From NCBI GenBank assembly GCA_020536535.1, contig JAHLWZ010000806.1:62001-126000 (forward strand): a stretch of DNA of 64,000 bases, in the 5' to 3' direction. Under the pieces are notes generated by a model, which was not told where the DNA came from, did no database searches, and saw only the letters and a list, made by a program, of their open reading frames with translations. This document shows positions 48,601 to 59,679 of this stretch, piece by piece. A program made the position numbers and the translations under genes. Within the stretch, counting starts at the first letter, position 1. Each line of letters opens with the position of its first letter. The DNA is from Pelomyxa schiedti. Its lineage: Eukaryota > Evosea > Pelobiontida > Pelomyxidae.

Positions 48601-51600
48601 GTTAGGACTGCTGGGTTTTCAGAGAACGTGTCATTGTCATAAGTTCTTCTCCTCCGCACTCCATAGTCAAATGAGGAAGAATCTCGTTCAGCTGTCAGTC
48701 TCACACTTTCTTTTTGGCGTTCTTCTTCTCGCAACTTTTCAGCTTGGCGTTCCCTCTCCCTTTCTACTTCCATTTGTTTTTCTTTTTCCCTCTCAGCTTC
48801 TTTTTGTTCATTGTGCAAGTGTTCCTTCGCTAATTCTTTCAACATTTCTTCCTTCTCAAGTTCGAAGATATGCTTTTCTTTTTGCCACTCCGCTTCTTGG
48901 ACTTGGTATCGGGATATTTCCAGGAGTCTTTCTCTTTCTTTCTCTCCCATTTCTTTTAGTTGTGCTTGCATATCTTGAATTTGAACTTCAGCATCCTCAA
49001 GAGTTGTACGACCAAATGCTGGTTCTTTTAAGCTTGGTTCCACCGTGCTTGCATCAGGGAGTGCTGGTCTGATCAAATTACGCTTGCACAGTAATGCCCA
49101 TGCCACTAGGAAAGATTTGAACACGTTTTCTACAGTTTATTGTGGGAACCTGCTTGAAGTGGTGACACCAGTTCCATGAGTTTAGATTTGCATTTTTCTT
49201 CAAGTAAAGTCCAGGCAAAAGCTTTCAGGAAGATAGAACGGTGTCCTAATTTATAACCACCAGTAGGAATAGAATTTTGTGAGAGAAGTGAAGCAGCTGC
49301 ACGTTTGGGTTCGCTGGTTGCCTCTACACAGAGAAGACCGTACCTACGTGGTTTTGTCACTGTAACTGTGCCCGAGAAAGAAGAAAACCTTTTAAGCAAA
49401 TCATTGTAGGAGAACTTGAAGGGAAAGCCCTTGGCAGAGACCTTCACTTCTTCAATAATTCCATGTGACTTCAACCGAGAAAGAACGTAATGCTCACTAG
49501 TGAAAATACTATGTTAGAGGGAAACGTAAATAGGTGTGGGCTACTTGAAAGTCTCAGTGTTTACATTGCTGCATTTGATGCAATGAATGAAATGGGGGTT
49601 CGATTGAGAGAGGCGGGTAACTAAGGACTGAAGTTGTTGGGCAAGTTGGAACCCAATACCAGGGCAAGGCTGAATTGTTCCCAGGTTATCTGCGGTCAAA
49701 AGAGTGCACAGCAATGAATTAGTGCTTTCATGCAGGCACTGCACCAAGTTTGTGTGAAGAGTAGGGGGTCCAAGTTGTACTGGACAGTTTTGCGCCACCC
49801 AGCCACAGACATTATAACAAACTCTTCCAAAGGGATGCCAGAGATAAAATCCTTGATTTGGTGCCTCACGGCCCTTCTATTTTCTTTTTAAAAAAACCTG
49901 TGGAAGAAATGCCAAACCTCAGAGTTTAGAGGTTCCCTTGTATAATTCTTCTGTAGCTCATGGAGAACAGTTTCCGTACATTCCAGTTCAGCAGAGGAAT
50001 TCGCACAAATAGTGCACTGTGCAGAATTATCGGCTCCAGGATGGTTTTCCAGTACACTAAATATGCCTCGCGGGGGTTGATGGGTGGCATCATAAACAAG
50101 GTCCAGCGAACTTTCACTCTTCACAGCGTTGTGGGTCCAGTCTAGACCCTCTCGTTTATACTATTGGACCCAACTTTAATACAGAGGGTAACCGCATCAG
50201 GAAAGAACCTCCTCTGGCAAATCTTGGAAGGAAAACTTGTTGAAAAACTGCTGAATGACATCATTTGAATAATTAAAGAGCCTGACATGGGTATTATTAT
50301 CTGTGGTAGGTGTATTTCAATTACTTACAACTGATCGAAGCCATTGTGGTCCAAATTTTGAAAGCCACTCATATCCACAATGTTGATGGAATGGGCATGG
50401 ACCCGGTTGCTACAAATAGTAGAGTTGATCTTTTTGACTACCTTTTTCCCCACCCAACACGTGAGAAGAGTACAATCCATCCAGCCAGTAACATACCCAC
50501 AAAAGCAAGGCATTGTAGAGCAACTTAACGAGAGACTTAAGTTCTTGAAATGAATATGGAGCAGAAAGGGGGTGCTGTGATTCAATTTCTCTGGTCGGCT
50601 GTGTTGGTGGGGTGGAGGATGTTTGAATAGAAGAGATATGTGGTGATGTTAATGCTTTTTGCAAGCTGCTGCAATCAATACCAAGCAATGAAGCGGCAAC
50701 ACTCAGGTCACCCAACTTGGTAAATTCACCTTCCACGTTTAACATCTTCACGTTACCCAAATGAAGCAATCCAGCTAACACGCACCAAATGCCCAATTGT
50801 TCATCCTCAGAAAAACCAAGGACTGCAAGAGAATTCTAGGTTCGTTGGTGTGGACCGTATTAATGAAGAATACCTGTGTTCTTTCGAATCCAATAGCATC
50901 GTCCTTTGCCTGAATACCAACATTTCCCTGATTCAATAAAAGAAAGCGATCTGCTGTATCCAAATGTAATTTACCTGTTGTTGTTTAAGTTGCCTCTAGT
51001 TCATAAATGATGAGGTACTTGAAAGATCGGCATTTGCACCAGAGAGGAGCTGGTAAAAAATGTGGAAATTTCTTTCCCCGGGATGTTGTGAAACACATCT
51101 AGTTATTTCAAGAGAGACTGACAAAACAAATTAGGCGCCAGGAAAAGAAGAAAAGACAGAGGTCACACATGTTTCTATTTTGGCTCCGATAATCTCACCA
51201 GAGTAACTGTACTGGAATTCAAGAAGCTTCCCCTAAAAAGTACTTGAGCACCAAAGAGAAATCCGCCAAAAGACATTGAACTGGGGCAGCTACATACAAA
51301 GCGTGAGGAGTCAGAATTCAAAGTGGTAACTGCATTTCCAAATGCTTTGAGTACTTCATTACAGTGGTGTATTTTGGTGTGAAGGCTCGATGGGACAGAG
51401 GGAGTGGGCTGTGGTGCAAGGGCAGATGCGTGAACAAGATAATCTGTTAGCTTCTCAGCACTACGGGATTTCCCAGACCCAGATTCCCCCCTGAAGAATT
51501 CTTATTTAGGAACCAAAAAAGAATGAAATACAATAATAAAATTGACTGATTGCGGCTTTGTAGAAGCATTGAGGTGTATGCAGCATCCGCCACAGCATAA

Positions 51601-52248
51601 ATGTGAGGTGGGGCAGTGCGACTTCTCAGGTGGAATGCTTCAAATGAAGTGTGCACTTCATTGGGTGTTTCTGTACAATGCATATATATCAGAGAAGACC
51701 GCCCTGAATATGTCTTGGAAGGTTGACTCGAACATCAGTATACTGTCAAACGTAGCGCAACATACATATGGATGATTTTCCTTTAGCCTAGAATATAGGC
51801 AATGCAAAATGCTTGGCTCGTTGACGTGTGGCAGGCATGCAATATGTTCAACCCTATCGAATTCTGCAGGGTTTCTTGCAAATACGTTGGCTTTGGGAAA
51901 GATGACTTCCTATAACTTTAAGAATAACGATTGATTTTGTAATTCTCTAATTTAATGCACAGACCTGTTCCCCATCGGTGGTCACAGTAACTTCCTCAAA
52001 GGCCTCGCTTTTCACAGTGCATGGAATATATCGATTATCTACCAGGCACCAAGCCAGTCTTGCCTTCAATTATATAGTGACTCAGTATTCAAACCAAAAT
52101 AAACCAAAAACAAACTGGGGGATGGGGGGAAAAAAAACCAATTGTGTTTTTCAGTACAACAGCACACACAAAACACGAAAGCGACGGGGAAAAAAAAGAA
52201 AAACGATGGAAAAAGTTAGTTGGTCGCCACCTCTGCGTGTTGGGACAT
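45682..52248 (-). CDS. Myosin heavy chain, class II-like, long coiled coil
   Basis: Actin motor. ATG at 52248 (MSQHAE) splices to ARLAWCLVDNRYIPC, the SH3-like N-terminal domain, then motor exons on the minus strand: P-loop GESGSGKS (about 51490), FGNAVTTLNSDSSRF-GK switch I across an intron (about 51300), switch II DMSGFQNLDHNGFDQL (about 50360), GIGFQLAQQLQSLVTRL with NPHFIHCIK (about 49600), and converter VSAKGFPFKFSYNDLLKRF. After a short lever region (WALLCKRNL) come about 1,100 residues of coiled coil (49000-45950), rich in E/K/Q/R heptads. The tail tip carries T-E-P-T-N-P repeats (about 45720-45860). Spliced size is about 1,900 residues. The switch II glutamate is glutamine. The tail implies dimers or filaments. 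Confidence 0.9.
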
Positions 52249-52554
52249 GTTTTTTTTTCTTTTCTTTTTTTGTTCTTCCTGAAGATATCACACCACCGGC
52301 TTAGCCGTATGAACGGGAAAATGGACAAAAAAAGAAGGAACGTCTAAGAGAATCTGCTTCCGCGATCCAAGATTGATTCCATCAAGTATGATTCACACGA
52401 GGCAATGGCTTTGTGTTGTGAGATCATTCTCACACTGTTCTCTCAGAAAAAGCTAAGGGGTTGCTTGTGGGGGATAACTAACTTGTCAAGCAATCAGAAC
52501 AATTGTTGATACAAAAAATGAGAAAAAAGGTATTTCTCTGTTATATTCTCTCTT
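52249..52554. promoter_or_regulatory. Myosin upstream region / eS24 3' flank
   Basis: 306 bp between the myosin start and the eS24 stop, both genes on the minus strand. It would hold the myosin promoter. A-rich and T-rich, no specific motif supported. Confidence 0.3.
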
Positions 52555-53227
52555 TTACTTCTTCTTCTTGGGTCCATCGTCATCTCCTCCTTTTTTAACC
52601 TTTGGCTTGGTTCCCCACTGTTTCTTGGCCCTATTCTTGCGCTCCTTGCGCTGTTTGCGGGCAACTTTGGCCTTCTTTGGCTTCTTGGCTCCATTCTTTA
52701 ACATAATTAAGCTAAGGGAAAATCATGGAGAAGCTTACTCGGCGGAGTCTGTATGGTGCCTCGAATTTCTTGGCTGCGGAGTATGTGTCGTAAATAATTC
52801 CGAATCCAGTGGTCTTACCGCCACCAAAGTGAGTCTTGAACCCACCAACAAAGATTGTCTTGGTTGTCTGGTGGAATTGTGGTAAATTGTGTGGTCCATT
52901 TAGAGCAAATATAAATAATCCTTTACTGAGTTCGGAAAAAGTACGCACTGGAACGTTGTACATTTTGCGGAGCATCTTCTTTATTTCAACTTTGGGTACG
53001 TTGGCCTTACCGGGGTGAACGACGTCGATAAGCTTTATTTAAAACACAAAGAGGAGAGAAAGGTCCGTTAGAGGGTATAAACGGAAAAGAACAGTAATTA
53101 AAAGGCGGCGAAAGTGGGAGTTGGGACTAACGAATTGTCTTCTTTGCAAGAGTCTGTTAAGCATAAACTTTCGGGTCCTGATGGTGGCAGTACCCATACC
53201 CGTTGTGGCCGGGGCCTCAGTGCTCAT
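52555..53227 (-). CDS. RPS24: Ribosomal protein eS24
   Basis: Small-subunit ribosomal protein. The start is [21 protein letters not shown] at 53227, residue run shortened here to its recognisable part [20 protein letters not shown]; then [58 protein letters not shown] and a basic C-terminus [16 protein letters not shown] ending KKKK at 52555. Three introns interrupt it, the middle one about 90 nt. The N-terminus is about 9 residues longer than the human protein. Strong codon bias (AAG, GTC, CTT) fits high expression. Confidence 0.97.
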
Positions 53228-53673
53228 TTTTCCTTACTACTGCAAAAACAAGAAAAAAAAAAATTGGCATGGAAACGATGGCAGTGGCAGGAAGTAGTGC
53301 GAAACGAATGGCGAAAAAAAAATGAAGTGTAGTCGTCGCTGGTTCTGGTTGGTTTTTTCACTACGGACCGAGAGCACGTCACGTGCGTCAAAATGGAACG
53401 ATGCGGGACAAATTCTTAGTCGAAATCGCGCTCCGTGAAAAAAGTCTTATCTAGTGTCGTCATAGCTATAGCTGCAATTGCCACCCAAGTTCTAAATTTC
53501 TAATCTGCAGAAGTTGCACTGAACTTCCCATCCCAGTACTCCGGAGGATCCCACAAGGCAAGGGCGTTTTCTTCTTGTAGGGCCATACAGTTCGGTTTTA
53601 GTTTTGCATCTCCATTTTCAGCCTTTCTTTGCGGCGAACTAACAGATTCACTAATCTGTTGTAGTTTCGGCAA
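53228..53673. promoter_or_regulatory. Shared upstream region, eS24 / HAD phosphatase
   Basis: 446 bp between divergent starts. It contains CACGTCACGTGCG (about 53374), an overlapping pair of ACGT cores that could bind a bZIP or bHLH factor, and a GAAAAAAAAA tract near the eS24 start. The regulatory meaning is inferred only. Confidence 0.4.
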
Positions 53674-54753
53674 ATGACGTGGTGGGCCAAGGGTCTTGTG
53701 ATTGACGTTGACGGGACTTTGGTTAGAACGGAGGAACTTGGTCTCTCTTGCACCCGCGCAGTGTTGGTTAAACACGGTTACTCACCCAACTTGGTCAATG
53801 TGGATCTGTACAACGAGGGTTGGCTGCTGTGCACCGTGTGTTTGATTGATGTAACTTGCTTTTACTTTTTTTTTTTTTTTTTTTTTGTTTTCCCCCATTG
53901 GTTGCCATTTTGCTTTGCTTTGGTGCTCATTGTCTTCCCTTTAGAACCCTTTATTCCAATTGCTGTTGCTCATTTCATTAAAAATTTGCATTTCATGTGC
54001 CTAATAAAGCCTTGGGGAAATAGGTACCAAGTTTCCAACGAGGGTCCGGTTGGCGTGGCACACCGGACTGGATCCAAATTCCGCTGAAGCGAAGGCACTG
54101 GCTGATTCCTATGACGAAATAGAACTCACCCTTGTTTGCACTTGCATATTCTCTTTCTGTCTCTCCCCATTGCTTGCCTTTTTGTGGGGTCATCTTACCA
54201 TGATTCCATACTAGATATCACCGGATATGTGCCCCCTTTTTAATGGGATAAAAGCGTTCCTAGATGAGGTGGTCTCTATGAGAGGCGTGCCGGCAGTGGC
54301 TCTCTCCAATGCCACAACAAACAACACAGTGACAAAGCTGAAGGTTTGTCCACAATGCCTTTTTCTCACTTTTCACCGTTTTCCTCAAAGCAATTTTATC
54401 CACTCACTAGGCAGTTGGCATATTCAAGTACTTTGTTGCAGTGCTCGGCTCAGACACTGTTCCCGAGACGAAACCACTTCCGGGGGGTGTGATCAAAGCC
54501 TGTGGGTTGCTCAATCAACCCCCGAAAAACTGCATAATGATTGGAGGTAATTTATGATCCCACTTTCCTCAAGCAAACACTTATCTTCCCAACAGATTCT
54601 CCAAGTGATGGACAAGCCGGTTCAGCTGCCGGAATTGGCAGTAGTATTGGAGTCGTCTGGGGCCAGCACCAGATAGAGACCCTCAGGCCTCATTTTACGC
54701 ACATAGCCACTTCTCCTTCACAACTGCACCAATTATGCATGTCAGATTCTTGA
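53674..54753 (+). CDS. HAD-superfamily phosphatase
   Basis: Hydrolase of the phosphoglycolate phosphatase / beta-phosphoglucomutase type. ATG at 53674: MTWWAKGLVIDVDGTLVRTE, where VIDVDGT is motif I with the nucleophile and acid aspartates. ALSNATTNNTV is motif II, FVAVLGSDTVPETKPLPGG contains the motif III lysine, and IMIGDSPSDGQAGSAAGIG is motif IV. It ends in QLCMSDS at 54753. Introns include one with an 18-nt T run (from about 53850) and short ones at about 54340 and 54549. About 240 residues with a small helical cap. The substrate cannot be told; phosphoglycolate or a sugar phosphate is typical. Confidence 0.85.
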
Positions 54754-54924
54754 TACTATATGACCACTATGGATACAAGGAAAGCCCCACTCAGGAGTCA
54801 CGACCGTCGTTTGTTTTCCCAACGGAATAAAGACAATTCGCAATACAATGAGGAGATCTTTGTTGACTTTTGGTGTTACGTTGCTCCACAAGAGGGGCAA
54901 ACTGAAGAAACATACATTTTTTTT

Positions 54925-57900
54925 TTACAGTGGTTCATCCTTTTCTTTGCGGGCTTTGACTTCATAGGGCCGGTTGAGGAAGTAATGTGAAGGCTGAATG
55001 GCAACATCAAGTTTATCAGGGAACCCACGATGTCGGCCAACAAGCATGACCATAATCATGCTGTACATGCAGTGAGGGAGATAAAGAAACAAAAAATAGA
55101 AAGAAAGAAATCCAGGAATTGAGGTGAATGTAGAGAGTGGTGTTTGTTTACATACAATATTTTGGAAGCTGGGGATAAACAACCGGAAAAGCTGTAGGGT
55201 TTGCCGGCAACTCCAAGTGTGAGGCCCACTGTTCCATAGCTTGAGACAATTTCGAATAGAATTTTGAAGGGAGTATAAACAGGGTCGGTTTGTATGTTTT
55301 CAGCTTCTATGCAGCATATTATGAACCAGGGACCTATTACCCAAGTGATATCGAATAGCAGCAACCTAACAAGGTTGGAATCCAGGAGTATCCCGACATT
55401 TATGTGGTCTCGATAACCTTTTAAATTGGTGCAGCACCCTATTGGCTTTGGGAGATGAATCCGAATGGCTCCACATGTTTATCAACACGTTAGTATCGCG
55501 CAGTGAGACTGCAATTGGTAGAGCAGCTATGTACATCATGGTTATAAGCATCACATGCACTCCAGGATCCAGGGCACTCACGTCTATTGAGTTGAAACCA
55601 GCTGTTCTTGTGGAAACACATTGGAACATGCAGTTGACAATGCGATGGCCTGGTGACAGGTATGAAAGGGTCTGCCAATCTAAACCAGTCAAAATTGCAA
55701 ACTGTGCTAGTGTGGTGCCCTAGAAGTTTTTTTTTCCCCTTCATTTTGAGTGTTCAGATGAAACAATACTCTTTTCACACCATAACTATCAGCAGAATGT
55801 ATAAGGTATACTTCCAAGGGAAAAGAACTGTTAGATATTTGCGTGGATTTTTCTGGAGGTTCAATTAGGTGTGGCGCTAAGCTGGAAAGGAATCAACCAA
55901 CACATCTCGAAGAGTGGAGCCAAGTTTGGAGTTTGGCTTGATCCAAGAGATGGTCCTAACAGTAAAATACAACCCAACGGGATATCCAGTATTGCCCAGT
56001 AGGATTAGGAACATGGTAACAAACAGAGGAAATGTGTCAAGAGCGAGAGGAACACAGTTGTCACGAAGAAGAGATAGGCCAGCATTATTGAACGCAGCTA
56101 CCTGTTTGTTTGTTAACTTCTATAATTACAAGAGAGTCATACAGCGTGAAAAGCAGCAAAGAACCATGGCTGTGTGATAGCAGAATTTGGTTTACCGGTA
56201 AAGTAACTGCCAAAGGCAATAAAGGATAAGGTAAGTAAAGTCCAGTTATACAAATGTATAACGCCCAGCATTGTTTTTGCAGAGAAATCGCCAAGTTCTT
56301 TATAACGTCGGGAATATAGGGCCGTGACAGCTCTCTCTGTGCGCAGGGCTGATTCAACTTCCGGATTTGTTCGAGGTGGTGCCTTCTGTACTTCTCCATG
56401 CTGGGTGTCAGATGGAGAATTACTGCCATGCGTAGCATCAGAACTACTGGTTGAGACAGCTGAACTTTCACCTGTATTTGATCTTTCCCTTAGTCCCCCA
56501 CTTTGTGAGAGATCGTTCATTTCTATTATGTTTCTCTTTGCCAGACGTGCATCAATGATGGCCCCTTCTTGTGAGACATCAAAATCATCTGTGCGCGTTT
56601 TCAACCTTGGCCAAACAAGTAACCTCAGAAGCAGTGGAACAGTGGAATCCATAACAGCCCCGCCGACGAGCATGAGGAGCAGTAGAACAATTTTCGAGCC
56701 CGAATACCATTCGGAGAGGTCAACAGAACTCAACCCTGTAGCAGATATTGCCGACACGCACATGAACCAGGAATCAATAAATTTCAGAGCCGGGTGTGGC
56801 GAAGAGGCGGACGAAGATATCCCCGAGAAATTTGAAAGACTGGAAGCACTGGAGTTGGCAGTATCACTGTTCCACAGCCTCTCGATCGAGTAGCACACTG
56901 CTGCTCCTACCAGAGAGAGGAACGTAAACCAGACGAAATGAATAGGAGCATAATGGAAACTGTGCCTGTTCAACAGCGCAGCAGCCAATTTGCGTCGGGC
57001 TGAGCGAGGGGCACTGCCTGCCTTCTTCAACAACAATAGAGGGATATGGACTGATGAGGACTTGCCTTCCTTTTTTGCATGAGCCAGAGCTTCGATGGCC
57101 TCTACTGGCCGATTGTCATGTTGCTCCCGCCGTTTGATTATTGGCGAGTCCGATTCTCTGTGAATGATCCCTTCTTCACCATCATCGCTTGTGCGTTCCC
57201 TCTTGTGTCTGCTATGATCATCATGACGGTGGTGGTGTCCGTGTCTTGTATGGTGCTTATGGTACGAATGGAATTCGCCCTCGTCAGGCTCCGTTCCGTC
57301 AACCCAGCGGCCATCAACCTCGATCGAGCGGCTTCTCCGAATAGCCCGCTCTACAACTTCAGGGTGGCTGTCTGACAGTCTGAACGAGTGAGCCCTCTGA
57401 GACACGTCGCCATCATCTCCAGGAGCTTCGCCTGTACCTCCGGCCGGAGAAACAGTACGGCTGTCCACATCAGCCGCGGCACCGGATAATGGGACAACAG
57501 TGCCAGAACCGACCCGCCAAGTGACATCTGAATCGGGAGTCCTGGCCCTCCACCCGCCCGCCTCGGGCTGTATATCCTGCTGGTTCTTGGCCGCATTATG
57601 GGCGCGGTTCTGGCTGTCCGGGTGGGCCGGGGCTTCTATCTGTGGCTTCGTCCCGCCGCAAACATCAACGATGGCGAACTCCGTGCCCTGGAGCGTGGGG
57701 TCCATCGCGAATCCGCCCGATTCCAACACCTCCTCGTCGACGCCAGAGGAGTCCCCGCCTTCCTGTTCTGTCGTTGCATTCTTCGTCGTGGTAGTAGTGG
57801 TCGTAGTAGTCGCAGCAGTCGCAGCAGTCTTGTCGCTGCTGCTGGTGTTGTTGCTGTTGTTCGCCACTCTCGTTGCTCTCCTAGGCGACGGCGACCGCGA

Positions 57901-58098
57901 CGAAGACGACGAGGTAGATAGCCCCGACGTCAACCCCTCGTCCTCGGACCACCCTTGCTTGTGCCCTCGTTCGTCCTCGTCGTCGCCCTCGTAGTAGTCG
58001 TCCGCGCCTTGTTCGTTTCCCTCGGCGGGCGCGGCCGCTGGAGCGAAGCGCGTCGTCACTGCCGACTCGCGCAGCGCAGGCCTGGTACCTGACGACAT
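54925..58098 (-). CDS. TRK1: TRK-type potassium transporter
   Basis: Plasma-membrane K+ uptake protein of the fungal TRK / HKT family. The first ATG in frame is at 58098 (MSSGTRPALRE); the stop is TAA 54925-54927. A hydrophilic N-terminus of about 400 residues rich in S, D, H and T (58098-56980) precedes the membrane core. Four pore loops with the expected glycine are visible: CVSAISATGLSSVDLSEW, AAFNNAGLSLL, CVSTRTAGFNSIDVSALDP and VSSYGTVGLTLGVAG. The C-terminus GRHRGFPDKLDVAIQPSHYF closely resembles yeast Trk1. A cytosolic loop of about 150 residues lies between the first and second pore repeats. Introns are few in the 5' half and short in the 3' half. It converges with the HAD gene, 171 bp apart. 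Confidence 0.93.
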
Positions 58099-58248
58099 GG
58101 ACTGCGACGGAATTCGGGGAGTCTGGAACGAAGTTCCCGCGTCCAAACGGGAAACCCGGAAGGTTCGAAGAAACACGAATGTTCACGAAAGAGCTGATGT
58201 TTTTTTTTTTTTTTTTTTTGTGAGGATTAGGTAGCCTAGTGGTGTTCT

Positions 58249-59391
58249 TTACAAACTTACTGTTTCACAAGGAAATACTAGTGGGGCGACAAGGAACGCC
58301 ACAATTGTCGATATGCATGTTGTGATTAAATTGACCTGATAGTTCATTAGTTGACTAAAGCTGGTGCATGGAAGATACCTGAGTATTTGAGAAAATGTCC
58401 ATGCCAGATATATGCTTCACCTTGGGCCCAGGTCCATTCACCACCTTATTACATGAGCTATCCCATCCGGAGTACTGTAGAGTTGCTCCCATCAAACTGT
58501 CAACCTAGATGTGTTGGTGTCACAAAGCAAAATGTGAAGGGAGTACAAGTGACCCAAGGAGTCCAACAACAGAGCCAAAGGTCAAAGCCGAGCAAATTGA
58601 CATTGGAAATAGGGTGGGCCCTGAGCTGATGTATTGTGCTCCCCAGAATGTGACTCCCATTAAAAATCCGCCAACGGGAGCCGAGAGTGTACCAAGAGTG
58701 GAAATTCCTCCATTGGTTCCTTGGGGAACCTAGGAAATGGTTGGAAATGAGCAGTTCGAGAGTGGATGGTGCCTTGCCTTGGTGAATCTTGTTATGAGCA
58801 CTGGAGGAGAGGGACTTAGCATTCCTACTTCTGAGGACCAAGTATCTGCGGCACAGCAGCAATACTTGTTTTAGTTAATACCATAGAGGTTGGAAGGTGA
58901 GAGTGCTTACGCATGCTAAGAAACCTGCTGACAGGCAACAAACAGATATTTCAATGCCGAAAATTCTGTTAATGACTCCACGGCAGAGGTAGATAAAGCA
59001 GCACACAGTGCCAGCACCACCAGTAGAAATGACCTGTACCCAGCTTCTCTTACCACCTGGCAGTGAAAACTTTTATTTAGGAAAGGAATGAATAATAATA
59101 AGGATACATCAAAGTAAGAATAACAATAGTGCTCAAAACAAAATGAAACGAAGACCTTCCCTTCTTGTACTCTTTATCCAGAGTTTTCTTCAACCGGGCC
59201 CCCACCCTCGTCATCACTGAGCAACTGATGAAAAACACCAACAATGTTGCAGTGAATGGACCCCCGGCTTCGAAAGTCACACACCCAACCAACCACGCTG
59301 CAATTGCACCCCCAAAGTCCAACGCACGTGCCCAATACGCACACACCCCAATGACCCCCGCCACCCCAAACGACACCCCCAGCGTCATCAA
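58249..59391 (-). CDS. TMEM19: TMEM19 / DUF92 membrane protein
   Basis: Multipass membrane protein family found from bacteria to man; plant and cyanobacterial relatives include phytyl-phosphate kinases. ATG at 59391: MMTLGVSFGVAGVIGVCAYW, then GGAIAAWLVGCVTFEAGG, FISCSVMTRVGARLKK, VISTGGAGTVCC, the signature ADTWSSEVG with LITRFTKVPRGTNGGIS, GTLSAPVGGFLMGVTFW, a GATLQYSGWD-like segment and a final helix VNLITTCISTIVAFLVAP, ending CETVSL at 58249. About five introns, one with a GTATCT donor before VNLI. About 300 residues, normal. The animal protein has no settled function. Confidence 0.87.
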
Positions 59392-59679
59392 CCCAAGCGG
59401 TTTTTTTTTCTAGTTGTGTTGTGTTGAAGGCTGCTGTTATGAAGACAGGTGGGAGGAATGACTTGTGGGATGGGAGCGGTAGGGAGGCGGTGGGAGGGGG
59501 GAAGGAGAGTTATGGGAAACAAGGTGTAGGGTATCTTGAATGACCAAGAATAGGGATTACCATTCCCCACCCACCTTCCTTGTTTGTTTGGAAAAAGAAA
59601 AACATCAAGCTTCGAGCCTCTCGTTTCGGGAAAAACTCTACAGAGAAAAAAAACCAGGAGCCGAACGCGAGGAGGTGCC

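Noticed and set aside
51250-51340. Apparent loss of the glycine after switch I (SSRFV) in myosin
   Set aside because: Splicing a GTATGT..TTTTTAG intron restores SSRF-GK.
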